NCBI RefSeq assembly: GCF_004614185.1 | Contig: NZ_SPVF01000252.1 | Span: 1-64,000 of the forward strand | Direction: 5' to 3' | Length of the DNA: 64,000 bases | DNA from: Zemynaea arenosa | Lineage (GTDB): Bacteria; Pseudomonadota; Gammaproteobacteria; Burkholderiales; Burkholderiaceae_D | Shown here: positions 42,449-51,223 of the stretch, piece after piece | Layout of the letters: each line of letters opens with the position of its first letter | Position numbering within the stretch: the first letter of the stretch is position 1 | Made by a program: the position numbers and the translations under genes | The notes under the pieces: model-generated | Told to the model about the DNA's origin: nothing | The model's input: only the letters and a program-made list of their open reading frames with translations | The model's database searches: none

Positions 42449-44481
42449 GTGCGTGGTGAGAATGCCAGCAAGCGCAGGCCGTTGATCACGACCAGCAGGG
42501 TGGAACCTTCATGGAACAGGACTGCCGTTCCAATGTTCAATCCGAACAGCGTGGCCGGAATCAGCACCGCCACCATGCCCAGGCTGACCCACAGGTTTTG
42601 GCGGATGGCGCGGCTGGTATGGCGCGACAGTTCGACCGCGAACGCCAGCTTGGAGAGGTCATCGCCCATCAGGGCCACATCGGCCGCCTCCAGTGCCACG
42701 TCCGAGCCGGCCGCCCCCATGGCGATTCCAACGGTCGCGTGCGCGAGCGCCGGGGCATCGTTTACGCCGTCGCCGACCATCGCCACCTTCGACTCTTCCT
42801 GCTTGAGGCGCTCGATCGCGGTGACCTTTTCTTCCGGCAGCAAGTCGCCCTTGGCCTCGGTCAGCCCGATCGCCTGACCCACGGCATCGGCCACGTTTTG
42901 GTTGTCGCCCGAAATCAGGATGCGCCGGCGGATTCCCAGGCGGTCCAGCTGCCCCATGACTTCCTTGACGTTGGCGCGCGGCGTGTCCATCAGACCGAAG
43001 ACGCCGAGGAAGGCATCGCCGTACCGGACAATCACGGTTGTCCGTCCCTGCTCCTTCAACGCGTCATTGGCCTTTCGAATCTGCTCGGGCACCTCCGCGA
43101 ACATGCTGGCCTTACCGATCCTCACTTCTCGCCCACCAATGCGCGCTTCGACGCCTTTGCCGGTCACGCTGCGCATCTCCGTCGCAGGACTCCAGCGCTG
43201 CGGGCCATCCGGCTGGCGGTCCCGGATACCCTGGACGATCGCCGCAGCCAAGGGATGGTCGCTTTGCGCTTCGACGGCCCATCCCACCGCCAGCAGATCA
43301 TCTTCGCTGGCGCCAGGCGCGGGCACCACATCGACGAGACGCGGCTTACCTTCAGTCAGCGTGCCCGTCTTATCGAAAGCAATCGCACACAGACTGCCAA
43401 GATTCTCCAGGGGAGCCCCACCCTTGATCAATACCCCGCCACGGCCGGCACGCGCCACCCCACTCAATACGGCGCTGGGAACCGAAATCGCCAGCGCGCA
43501 CGGACTGGCTGCGACCAGCACCGCCATCGCTCGATAGAAACTGACAGAGAACGCTTCATCCCGCACCACCCACGCAAACATCAGCAGACCCACGAACAGC
43601 AGCACGGCGGGAACAAAGTAGCGCTGGAAGCGGGCGGTAAAGTCCTGGGCTGGAGAACGCTGTGCCTGCGCTTCAGTCACCAGTCGCACCACTCGCGCCA
43701 TGGTGGACTCCTTTGCCAGCCGAGCCACCTGGATCTCGATCGCCCCTGCGCCGTTGATGGTGCCGGCGTAGACCCGGTTCGCCGCTGGCACTTTGGAGAA
43801 ATTGGCCAGTGCGGATGCAATGTCGCCCTCCAGCCTGACCTTATCCACGGGCACACTCTCTCCGGTGACAGGCGCCTGGTCCACGCTCGTACTGCCTTGG
43901 GCCACGACGCCATCGGCGGGCAGGCGCTCATTGGGTTTGACGAGCACCGTATCGCCCACCTTTAGGTCGGCGACGGCGACCTCCTCTTCTTTCCCGTCCC
44001 GCCGCACCAGCGCGTGGTCCGGAGCCAGATGCGCGAGCGCCTCGATGGCCTTGCGCGCGCGCCCCATGGCAAAGTGTTCCAGTGCGTGCCCCAAGCTGAA
44101 GAGAAACAGCAGGACCGCTCCTTCCGCCCATTGCCCCAGCGCGGCGGCACCCGCCGCCGCGACCAGCATCAAGGTATCGATCTCGAATCGCCGCGCACGC
44201 AGGTTGCCGATCGCCTCCCGGGCGGTAAAGAAGGCGCCGCATGCGTACGCGGCCAAATACAGCGCCAGCGGCAACCATTCTGAACCTGCACTTGCTCGTT
44301 CAATCAACCAGCCCGCGAACGTTAACGCTCCAGCCGCAACCGCGAAAATCAGCTCGGTGTGCTCGCCAAATATGCCTCCGTGTGCGTGCCCATGCCCAGC
44401 ATCGCCTTCGTGCTCGTGTTGATGGTCTTCCCTGTCGGACTGTCTGCTGCCCTGCTCTTGGCTAACCTCGGTCTCAGTCAC
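42445..44481 (-). CDS. czcP: P1B-4-type Zn/Co/Cd ATPase (CzcP-like)
   Basis: I choose GTG 44481 because AGGA lies just before it and the preceding frame lacks homology; 678 residues. The N-terminus is His-rich (HQHEHEGDAGHGHAHGG). The core shows TGESVPV, the SPC membrane motif [39 protein letters not shown] and the TM8-type HEGSTLLVVINGLRLLAF, diagnostic of P1B-4 pumps such as CzcP and CtpD. It exports Zn, Co or Cd from cytoplasm. It sits downstream of czcCBA and the PII-like gene on the same strand. Confidence 0.9.
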   Translation of the reverse strand: MTETEVSQEQGSRQSDREDHQHEHEGDAGHGHAHGGIFGEHTELIFAVAAGALTFAGWLIERASAGSEWLPLALYLAAYACGAFFTAREAIGNLRARRFEIDTLMLVAAAGAAALGQWAEGAVLLFLFSLGHALEHFAMGRARKAIEALAHLAPDHALVRRDGKEEEVAVADLKVGDTVLVKPNERLPADGVVAQGSTSVDQAPVTGESVPVDKVRLEGDIASALANFSKVPAANRVYAGTINGAGAIEIQVARLAKESTMARVVRLVTEAQAQRSPAQDFTARFQRYFVPAVLLFVGLLMFAWVVRDEAFSVSFYRAMAVLVAASPCALAISVPSAVLSGVARAGRGGVLIKGGAPLENLGSLCAIAFDKTGTLTEGKPRLVDVVPAPGASEDDLLAVGWAVEAQSDHPLAAAIVQGIRDRQPDGPQRWSPATEMRSVTGKGVEARIGGREVRIGKASMFAEVPEQIRKANDALKEQGRTTVIVRYGDAFLGVFGLMDTPRANVKEVMGQLDRLGIRRRILISGDNQNVADAVGQAIGLTEAKGDLLPEEKVTAIERLKQEESKVAMVGDGVNDAPALAHATVGIAMGAAGSDVALEAADVALMGDDLSKLAFAVELSRHTSRAIRQNLWVSLGMVAVLIPATLFGLNIGTAVLFHEGSTLLVVINGLRLLAFSPRT

Positions 44482-44562
44482 GTTGATCCTTTCTTCGTGG
44501 GGTCGCCAGATTCCACCACCACCCGGCGACCCCGTCCGTGCGTTCACTCACTCGTCGGCAAC

Positions 44563-44898
44563 TCAGGCAATCGGAAGCAGGTTCCCGATCTCCGTGGCGT
44601 ACACCCACCCCGCGTTGCGCTGTCCGGTACGTCCCACGGTGCGAATGATGCCGATGAGCTCATCCACATGCTGATCCTCGCAGAGCAGCTCCAGCTTGTA
44701 CTCATTGACCACCTCGTCTCCAAGCGCCACCGAATAGTGGCGCTCGGTCTGGTTGAGCGGCAGGAGCGAGCCCTGGACCACATAGACAGCCAGGTTATGC
44801 TGACCTGCGTCTGCTGCGCTCCAGGCGATCGAGCCCTTGAGGGCGGCAATGACCTCGCCAATCCGGTTCGCATGCACAAATGCCTTCACTTCTTTCAT
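44563..44898 (-). CDS. PII-like protein of the RND-efflux-associated group
   Basis: ATG 44898 with GGAGG upstream gives 111 residues. MKEVKAFVHANRIGEVIAALK and the C-terminal GRTGQRNAGWVYATEIGNLLPI follow the PII fold, but the T-loop Tyr region of GlnB is replaced by HNLAVYVVQGSLLPLNQTERHY. Such PII-NG-like proteins are known next to heavy-metal RND genes. It lies 13 bp after czcA. It may bind a nucleotide or metal and modulate the efflux system; no data here. Confidence 0.82.
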   Translation of the reverse strand: MKEVKAFVHANRIGEVIAALKGSIAWSAADAGQHNLAVYVVQGSLLPLNQTERHYSVALGDEVVNEYKLELLCEDQHVDELIGIIRTVGRTGQRNAGWVYATEIGNLLPIA

Positions 44899-44911
44899 GC
44901 CATGTCCTCCA

Positions 44912-47900
44912 TCAAGAGTTATCCCGAGCGCGGGCATCGGCCCGGGCTTCAGCCCATTCGTACATCAAAGGCAACAGCAGCAGGGTCAGCGCGGTGGACG
45001 TGATCAAGCCGCCTACCACCACAGTGGCCAGTGGCCGCTGGGTTTCCGCACCCACGCCAGTCGCCAGCAGCATGGGCACCAAGCCGAGAATCGCCACCGA
45101 GGCGGTCATCAACACCGGCCGCAGGCGTAGGCGGGCGCCCTGGCGCACGGCTTCCCGCAGCTCCAGGCCCTGCTGGCGCAGGCCATTCAAGAAAGAGATC
45201 AGCACGATCCCGTTCAGCATGGCGACGCCGAACACCGCGATGAAGCCGATCGCCGACGGCACCGACAGGTACTGCCCGGTGATGAACAGGCCGACCACGC
45301 CACCGATCACTGCGAATGGCACGTTCGCGATGATCAGCGTCGCGTGGCGCAGCGAGTTGAACGCCGTATAGAGCAGCAGGAAAATCAGGCCAATCGTCAG
45401 GGGGACGATCATCGCCAGGCGGGCCATGGCGCGTTGCTGATTCTCGAAGGCGCCCCCCCATTGCGTGTAATAGCCGGGAGGCAGCGAGACCCGGGCCTTC
45501 AGCGCCGCATCGGCGTCCTTGACGAAGCTGTCGACATCACGCCCCTGGACATCCATCTGCAGCACCGAGTAGCGCTGCAGCGCCTCGCGACGGACGAAGG
45601 AATATCCCTCATCGGTCTCGATGGTGGCCACTTGCGAGAACGGCACCACGGCCCCGGACGGCGTGCGGATCGGGATGGCGGCGATCGCCGCGGGTGACTG
45701 GCGATACTGATCCGCCAGCCGCACCGCAATGTCGAAGCGGCGCGTCCCTTCGATCAGGGTCGAGACGGGCGCTCCGCCGACCCCGGCCTGCACCACGCTC
45801 AAAACTTCATCGGCATTGATGCCATAGCGCGCCATCGCCTCGCGATTGACTTTGATGATCAGTTGCGGCTTGCCCTTGTTCGCCTCGGCCGACAGGTCCG
45901 CCACGCCATTCACTTTGGCCAGCACGCGTTTCATCTGGGCCGTGAGACGGTCCAGCGTCTCCAGGTCTTCCCCGTAGATCTTCAGCGCCAGGGTCGCGCG
46001 CACGCCCGAGATCAGTTCCTCGACCCGCATCTGGATCGGCTGGGTCGCCCCAAACACCACCGTCGGCACCGACTGCTCCAGGGCCTCCTGCATCTCCCGT
46101 GCGAGGGCCGAATAGCTGAGGGTGCGCGGCCACTCCTTCTGCGACTTCAAATCCAGGAGGATTTCCATGTAGTTGACGTCCGCGGTCTCGCCCTTCTCCG
46201 CGCGGCCGATGGTGGCGAGTACGCTGCGCACCTGCGGGAAGCGGGATCGCAATTGCTGCTCCACCACCGTCGAGACGCGTATCGATTCCTCCAGAGACGT
46301 CGAGGGAATGCCGGTGACACGGAACATCAGCGTCCCCTCCTGCAGCGTCGGCATGAATTCCTTGCCCAGGAACGGGAACAGCGCCAGCGTGGCCACGAGC
46401 AGGAGCACGGCCCCGGCGACCACTGGCTTCTTGCGTTCAAGAGCCCAGTCGAGCAGCGGCACATACAGCCGCTTGGCGCGCGCGACCAGGAAAGTGTCGC
46501 GTTCCTCCTTGGGGCGCAGAATCAGCGCCGCCAGCACCGGCACGAGAGTGAGGGACAGCAGCAACGAGCCGGCCATCGCGAAGGTAATCGTCAGGGCCAT
46601 GGGCTTGAACATCTTGCCTTCCAAACCCGTCAGCGAGAACAACGGCAGGAAGACGACGATGATGATCAAGATGGCGAAGGCAATCGGGTTGATCACCTCG
46701 CGCGCCGCCTCCAGGATCAGCGCGGTGCGGCTGATTGGCCGCCCGTGCTCCCGCGCCTCGGCCAGCAGGCGGAAGGCATTTTCCACCATGACCACGGCGC
46801 CATCCACCATCATGCCGGTGCCGATCGCCAGGCCGGCCAGCGACATGAGATTGGCCGACAATCCGAACTGCCGCATCAGCATGAAAGCGATCAGCATCGC
46901 CAGCGGCAGCGTCACGATGACCACCACGGCGGAGCGGACCTCGCCGAGGAACAGGAACAGGATCACGGCCACGAGAATCGCGCCTTCCACCAGCGAGCTT
47001 TCGGCGGTGCTCAAGGCCTTCTCGACCAGCTCGGTGCGGTCGTACACCGGTTTCAGTGTCACTCCCTTCGGCAACGCCGCCTGCGCCACCGCCAGCTTCG
47101 CCTTCACCGCATCAACGACCGATTTCGCATTCTCGTTCACCCGCGCGAGCGCCATGCCGAGCACGGTCTCCTTGCCGTCCCGGGTCACAGCGCCGGTGCG
47201 CAAGGCGGGTGCCTCACGCACCACGGCCACGTCCCGCACGTACACCGGCACGCCTTCGTGTGCGGCCACGACGATGGCGCCGATGTCGTCAGCACTGGAC
47301 ACCAGTCCCAAACCGCGCACCAGGTATTGTTCGGAGCCGATGTTGAGATATTGACCGCCGACCTGCTGGTTGTTGGCGGTCAGGCGTTCCATGACCTCCT
47401 TGAACGTCAGCTTGTACTTCAGGAGCTTTTGCGGATCGATCTGGACCTGGAACTGCCTTTCTTCGCCGCCCCAGGAAATCACGTCATCCACTCCGGGCGC
47501 AGTGCGCACGATCAGACGCACCGTCCAGTCATGCAGCGTGCGTAGGTCCATGGCGGACAGCTTGTTGTCGGCCGACTCGATCGTGTACCAGAACACCTGT
47601 CCGAGACCCGAACTGTTAGGCCCAAGCACCGGCTCGCCGTAGCCCTGCGGCAGGCGTTCGCGCGCTTCCTGCAGCTTTTCGCCGACCAGGCGGCGGGCGA
47701 AATAAATGTCCACATCGTCCTTGAAATAGACGCCCACATAGGACAGGCCGAACAAGGACACCGAGCGCACTTCTTCGACACCCGGCAGCCCCGCCATTGC
47801 GCCTTCGATCGGCGTGGTCAGCAGCTTCTCGACATCTTCCGCGGCCAGGCCATCCGATTCCGTGTAGACGTTGACCTGGACCGGAGTCACATCGGGAAAC

Positions 47901-48013
47901 GCATCAACTGGCACCGTTCGGAAAGCCCGTATGCCGAGACCGATGATGACGGCGAAGGCCACCAGCACCAGCACTTTGTACCGCAGCGATGCATCGACAA
48001 TTGCATTGAGCAT
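44912..48013 (-). CDS. czcA: CzcA-family heavy-metal RND efflux pump
   Basis: 1033 residues, twelve spans, two periplasmic loops. VPVDAFPDVTPVQVNVYT, LTTPIEGAMAGLPGVEEVRS and GLGQVFWYTIES are CzcA-like. The TM4 motif is AIGTGMMVDGAVVMVEN: it keeps the Asp and Glu of VDG...EN but lacks the first Asp of the classical DFGxxxDG (HME1, Zn/Co/Cd). This is nearer to the HME5 type in the published RND classification, so the metal is uncertain. It acts with czcB and czcC, 10 bp downstream of czcB. Confidence 0.93.
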   Translation of the reverse strand: MLNAIVDASLRYKVLVLVAFAVIIGLGIRAFRTVPVDAFPDVTPVQVNVYTESDGLAAEDVEKLLTTPIEGAMAGLPGVEEVRSVSLFGLSYVGVYFKDDVDIYFARRLVGEKLQEARERLPQGYGEPVLGPNSSGLGQVFWYTIESADNKLSAMDLRTLHDWTVRLIVRTAPGVDDVISWGGEERQFQVQIDPQKLLKYKLTFKEVMERLTANNQQVGGQYLNIGSEQYLVRGLGLVSSADDIGAIVVAAHEGVPVYVRDVAVVREAPALRTGAVTRDGKETVLGMALARVNENAKSVVDAVKAKLAVAQAALPKGVTLKPVYDRTELVEKALSTAESSLVEGAILVAVILFLFLGEVRSAVVVIVTLPLAMLIAFMLMRQFGLSANLMSLAGLAIGTGMMVDGAVVMVENAFRLLAEAREHGRPISRTALILEAAREVINPIAFAILIIIVVFLPLFSLTGLEGKMFKPMALTITFAMAGSLLLSLTLVPVLAALILRPKEERDTFLVARAKRLYVPLLDWALERKKPVVAGAVLLLVATLALFPFLGKEFMPTLQEGTLMFRVTGIPSTSLEESIRVSTVVEQQLRSRFPQVRSVLATIGRAEKGETADVNYMEILLDLKSQKEWPRTLSYSALAREMQEALEQSVPTVVFGATQPIQMRVEELISGVRATLALKIYGEDLETLDRLTAQMKRVLAKVNGVADLSAEANKGKPQLIIKVNREAMARYGINADEVLSVVQAGVGGAPVSTLIEGTRRFDIAVRLADQYRQSPAAIAAIPIRTPSGAVVPFSQVATIETDEGYSFVRREALQRYSVLQMDVQGRDVDSFVKDADAALKARVSLPPGYYTQWGGAFENQQRAMARLAMIVPLTIGLIFLLLYTAFNSLRHATLIIANVPFAVIGGVVGLFITGQYLSVPSAIGFIAVFGVAMLNGIVLISFLNGLRQQGLELREAVRQGARLRLRPVLMTASVAILGLVPMLLATGVGAETQRPLATVVVGGLITSTALTLLLLPLMYEWAEARADARARDNS

Positions 48014-48023
48014 GTGCGTCCCC

Positions 48024-49190
48024 TTACTCTTCGCCGATCTGCGACTTGAGCAGACGCGCCTTCAACGCATACGCTCCGGCCACGACCACGCGCTCGCCGG
48101 CGGACACACCGGACGTGACTACCACCCTGCCATTCAAGCGCTGTCCGGTCTGGACAGGGCGTGGTTGATAGCCGTTCTTGAGTGCCACGAAGACGGTCGA
48201 CTGCCCCTGCAGCAGCACCACGGCGGCGTCCGGCACGGAGAGGACGCTGGGCACCTGCTGGCCGGTTGCAATGTGAACCGTGGCGAACATCTCCGGCTTG
48301 AGCCGCCGCTGCGGGTTGGCGACCACGATACGGGCCACGCCGGTACGCGTCTCCGGATCCAGTGCCCCGGCCACGTAGTCAACCCGGCCGGTGAAGCGCT
48401 CACCGGGCAATGCACCCACTTCGGCTGTGGCCGACGCCCCGGCACGCACCCGGGACACCAGTTCCTCGCTCAGGTTCGCCTCGATCCAGACGGTGGAGAG
48501 GTCAGCCACGGTAAACATGGGCTCCGTGCTGCTGGCCTGCTCGCCTATGCTCGCGTTCTTCTGCACAATCTCGCCGGCGATGGGCGAGCGGACCGCCATC
48601 ACGGCCGCAACTTCGCCCGTGGCAGGTGTGGCACCGAGCAGCCTGAGTTTCTCGCGGGCCGTCCGCAGCTCCGCGTTGGCCTTCTCCAAGTCGCCTGTGG
48701 CACGGATCAAATCGCGCCGGGGAACGATTTCTTCGTCCGCCAACTTGCGCGTGCGGTCAAAGTCGGCCGCGGCCACTTGCTGACTGGCTGCCGCCTGGCG
48801 GTAGGCCAGTTGGGCGTCGCCGACGGCCAGGCTGTCGAGGGTGGCGAGCACCTGGCCCGCGCGAACGGTCATTCCCAGTGCACCTGGCGAGCTAAGTACG
48901 CGCCCCTCTGTCCGCGCGACGATGCGCGCATAGCGATCCTGGTTCGGCTTGATCGTTGCACTGACGTTCACAGTGGCGGTAGCGGCCGCTGGTGCCAAGG
49001 TCTCGACCTTGAGACCGGCATGTTCAAGCTCCGCTGGAGTCAGGACGAGCGTCTCTTCGTCGGCAACAGGCGTGGCTGCGGGTTTTGCCTCTGGCGCAAC
49101 GGCCTTGTTGCCGCAAGCCGCGAGCAAAAGACTCAGGGCCAGCATGATCGCTGGGGCGAGATTGTGTCGGGTGTCGAAAGTCATCTTCAT
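48024..49190 (-). CDS. czcB: CzcB membrane-fusion protein (lipoprotein)
   Basis: 388 residues. A lipobox LLLAAC about residue 26 anchors it. VNVSATIKPNQDRYARIVARTEGRVLS, AVRSPIAGEIVQKNASIGEQ, FTVADLSTVWIEANLSEELV and ALPGERFTGRVDYVAG are standard adaptor lipoyl and barrel blocks. It links CzcA in the inner membrane with CzcC. It is 17 bp after czcC. Confidence 0.92.
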   Translation of the reverse strand: MKMTFDTRHNLAPAIMLALSLLLAACGNKAVAPEAKPAATPVADEETLVLTPAELEHAGLKVETLAPAAATATVNVSATIKPNQDRYARIVARTEGRVLSSPGALGMTVRAGQVLATLDSLAVGDAQLAYRQAAASQQVAAADFDRTRKLADEEIVPRRDLIRATGDLEKANAELRTAREKLRLLGATPATGEVAAVMAVRSPIAGEIVQKNASIGEQASSTEPMFTVADLSTVWIEANLSEELVSRVRAGASATAEVGALPGERFTGRVDYVAGALDPETRTGVARIVVANPQRRLKPEMFATVHIATGQQVPSVLSVPDAAVVLLQGQSTVFVALKNGYQPRPVQTGQRLNGRVVVTSGVSAGERVVVAGAYALKARLLKSQIGEE

Positions 49191-49207
49191 TGGGTCTTCA
49201 ATTCTTG

Positions 49208-50521
49208 TCAGGGTTGGGCGGACCAGCCGGCAGCGGTCTCCAGGGCCAGTCGGGTCTCCTGGTAATCGAGTTGGGCTTCGATGAGGTCGCGTCTGGCATC
49301 GACGGCCTGCCGATCTGCCGTCAGCTGTTCCAGCAGACCGATCTGGCCAGCCTGGCGCGACCTGCGACTCAACTCCTCATTTCGGGCCAGGGCGGGCATG
49401 ACAACGTCCTGGAGGCGCTGGATGCGCTCCCGCAAGCTGCTCAATTTCATCCAGAGAGCGTGGATCTGGGCAGGCCCGTTCCGCTGGGCCGCGGTCCTCT
49501 CAACCGTGGCCTGTTCGAGATCAGCCCGCGCTGCCCCGATGGCGGAGGCGTTGTGCTTGAAGAGCGGGAGCGGCACCGACAGCGTCACGGTGGTGAGCTT
49601 CTCGCGGGCGGACAGCGGGCCTTCGCGGCCCATCGACACCCCCAGTGTCACGTCCGGGTAGCGCCCCGCCCTTTCCAATGCCAGGCGGGCCTGCGCCGCG
49701 ACTTCGCGCGACGCCAGGGCCTGCTGGTTCGGCTGCGTGCTGGCCGTAGCCAGGAGCTCTCGCTCCGCGTAGCGCAGCGGCGCGGCGGTCAGGTCCCCTG
49801 CCACCGTGGGCAGTTCGCCGGGCGGCAGTTGCAGCGGCACGGCCAGCTCGGCGCGGGCTTCGGACAACTGTTCAGAGACAATGGCGAGCTGATTGCGGGC
49901 CCGCTCCGCCTCGACCAGAGCCACGTTCGCATCGAGCCGCGTGTCTTCCCCGGCGGCCCGGCGCTTCTCGACGGCGGCGGCGGACGCTTCGAACAGTTTG
50001 GCTGCGCGTGTTTCGACATTAAGGCGGGCTTGCAGAGCCAAAACTCGGTAGAAGCGCCGCGCCACCTCGGACCGCTGCTCCCGGCGAAGGGCCTCGATCT
50101 CCATCTGCAGGGCGCGCAGCTCGGCATCGGCAGCGTTGCGCCGATGGCCGCGCTGGCCCGCGATTTCGATCTGCTGGGAGATCCCGGCCGACCACTCGCG
50201 GTAGCGGTCGGGCTCGGTCCCGGCCAGATTGCGGCGAGTGCGCTCCAGCGTCAGTTCGGGATTTGCATTGAAAAGCGCTCCGGCATCTTGGCGCGCGCCT
50301 TCCGCGGCTGCCAGCCGTGCAAGGCGTGCGGCGATGAGGGGATTGACGTTTTCAGAACGCTGCAATGCAGCGGTCAAGGTCCAGACCGAGCTGGGTGACG
50401 GGGCAGCATCTAGTTGAGATGCAGAGCCCATTCTGGGAACGTTTGGTGTCGCAACCTGGGCGACGGCGGTCAGAGGCAGCAGCTGAATAGCCGCGGCCAG
50501 AAGCAGCGTTGGGTAACGCAT
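49208..50521 (-). CDS. czcC: CzcC outer membrane efflux channel
   Basis: 437 residues with a signal peptide ending AVAQ. NPELTLERTRRNLAGTEPDRYREW, ISQQIEIAGQRGHRRNAADAEL, VTLSVPLPLFKHNASAIGAARADL and QAGQIGLLEQLTADRQAVDARRD fit the TolC/CzcC family. It is the exit duct of the Czc pump. It follows czcI by 90 bp. Confidence 0.92.
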   Translation of the reverse strand: MRYPTLLLAAAIQLLPLTAVAQVATPNVPRMGSASQLDAAPSPSSVWTLTAALQRSENVNPLIAARLARLAAAEGARQDAGALFNANPELTLERTRRNLAGTEPDRYREWSAGISQQIEIAGQRGHRRNAADAELRALQMEIEALRREQRSEVARRFYRVLALQARLNVETRAAKLFEASAAAVEKRRAAGEDTRLDANVALVEAERARNQLAIVSEQLSEARAELAVPLQLPPGELPTVAGDLTAAPLRYAERELLATASTQPNQQALASREVAAQARLALERAGRYPDVTLGVSMGREGPLSAREKLTTVTLSVPLPLFKHNASAIGAARADLEQATVERTAAQRNGPAQIHALWMKLSSLRERIQRLQDVVMPALARNEELSRRSRQAGQIGLLEQLTADRQAVDARRDLIEAQLDYQETRLALETAAGWSAQP

Positions 50522-50611
50522 CGAATTCTCCTGTGAGTGGAACAGATGTGCAGGGAGAATCCGCGATGCGGAGCAACCGAAAGCGACGAAAGACGCTACC
50601 GCATCGACGGA

Positions 50612-50977
50612 TTACGATGCGGACAGCCAGTTGGGCCGTTCGGGAAGATCTGGGTGGAGATTGGGGTGCAACTCGATGGCCGAGCTCACTGGATCGCCGT
50701 TGATATCTGCAGGGAGGCCTGCCAGAGACTCGCCGTTCGGTGAGGCCGAGAACGCATGGCAGAAGGGACAGTCGCTGTCGGAACCGGGAGGCTTTTTCGC
50801 TGCACCACCGGCCCCCTTGTCATCCTTGGTCTCGCTGTGCGCTTTGTGCACATGGATATGGTGCCCGAAGTGCATGCTGCCCTTGCCGCTCTCATGCGTG
50901 CACGCGATCGATGCCGCCGCCCAGGAGAACTGGAGGGGGACGATCAGCAGCAGGAGGATAGCGAAGAAGCGGCGCAT
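50612..50977 (-). CDS. czcI: CzcI cation efflux protein
   Basis: ATG 50977 (MRRFFAILLLLIVPLQFSWA) gives 121 residues. The mature part has CTHESGKGSMHFGHHIHVHKAH, a Lys/Gly spacer, DSDCPFCHAFS and the ending PERPNWLSAS, all as in CzcI of czcICBA operons. CzcI is periplasmic and influences czc expression by an unclear mechanism. It is first in the leftward czc unit. It is the best-defined member of the group of small secreted proteins here. Confidence 0.88.
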   Translation of the reverse strand: MRRFFAILLLLIVPLQFSWAAASIACTHESGKGSMHFGHHIHVHKAHSETKDDKGAGGAAKKPPGSDSDCPFCHAFSASPNGESLAGLPADINGDPVSSAIELHPNLHPDLPERPNWLSAS

Positions 50978-50984
50978 GACCGAG

Positions 50985-50990
50985 ATTATA
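50985..50990 (-). promoter_or_regulatory. TATAAT element just before czcI
   Basis: A perfect -10 hexamer ends 7 bp before the czcI ATG, implying a start point at the codon. No good -35 is visible 16-18 bp upstream. Confidence 0.35.
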
Positions 50991-51156
50991 GCCTTCCTCG
51001 CACTTTGCGCGGGGACAGACCACCTTTCCCGCAAGCGAACCCAGAGCGCCACCGCTCCTGTCGTGGGGCTTCCACAAACCACACGCAACCAAGGGCGACA
51101 TCAATTCAACAAAGGATTGATTTCGAATTCATGAGCAAATCGTGGGCCGCTAACGA

Positions 51157-51184
51157 TTGCCAAGCAGCATTTTTGTGTTATATC
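51157..51184 (+). promoter_or_regulatory. Candidate sigma-70 promoter of the defence-like operon
   Basis: TTGCCA (51157-51162), 16-bp spacer, TATATC (51179-51184), about 40 bp before the first gene ATG at 51224. It is the only promoter-like pair before six tightly spaced rightward genes. Confidence 0.5.
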
Positions 51185-51223
51185 CTTTGCAACCACATCG
51201 GTGTCCGCTTTCGAAAGCCAGAA

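Noticed and set aside
50756-51223. Long N-terminal extension of the GajA-like protein
   Set aside because: It is antisense to czcI; the ATPase domain starts at ATG 51224.
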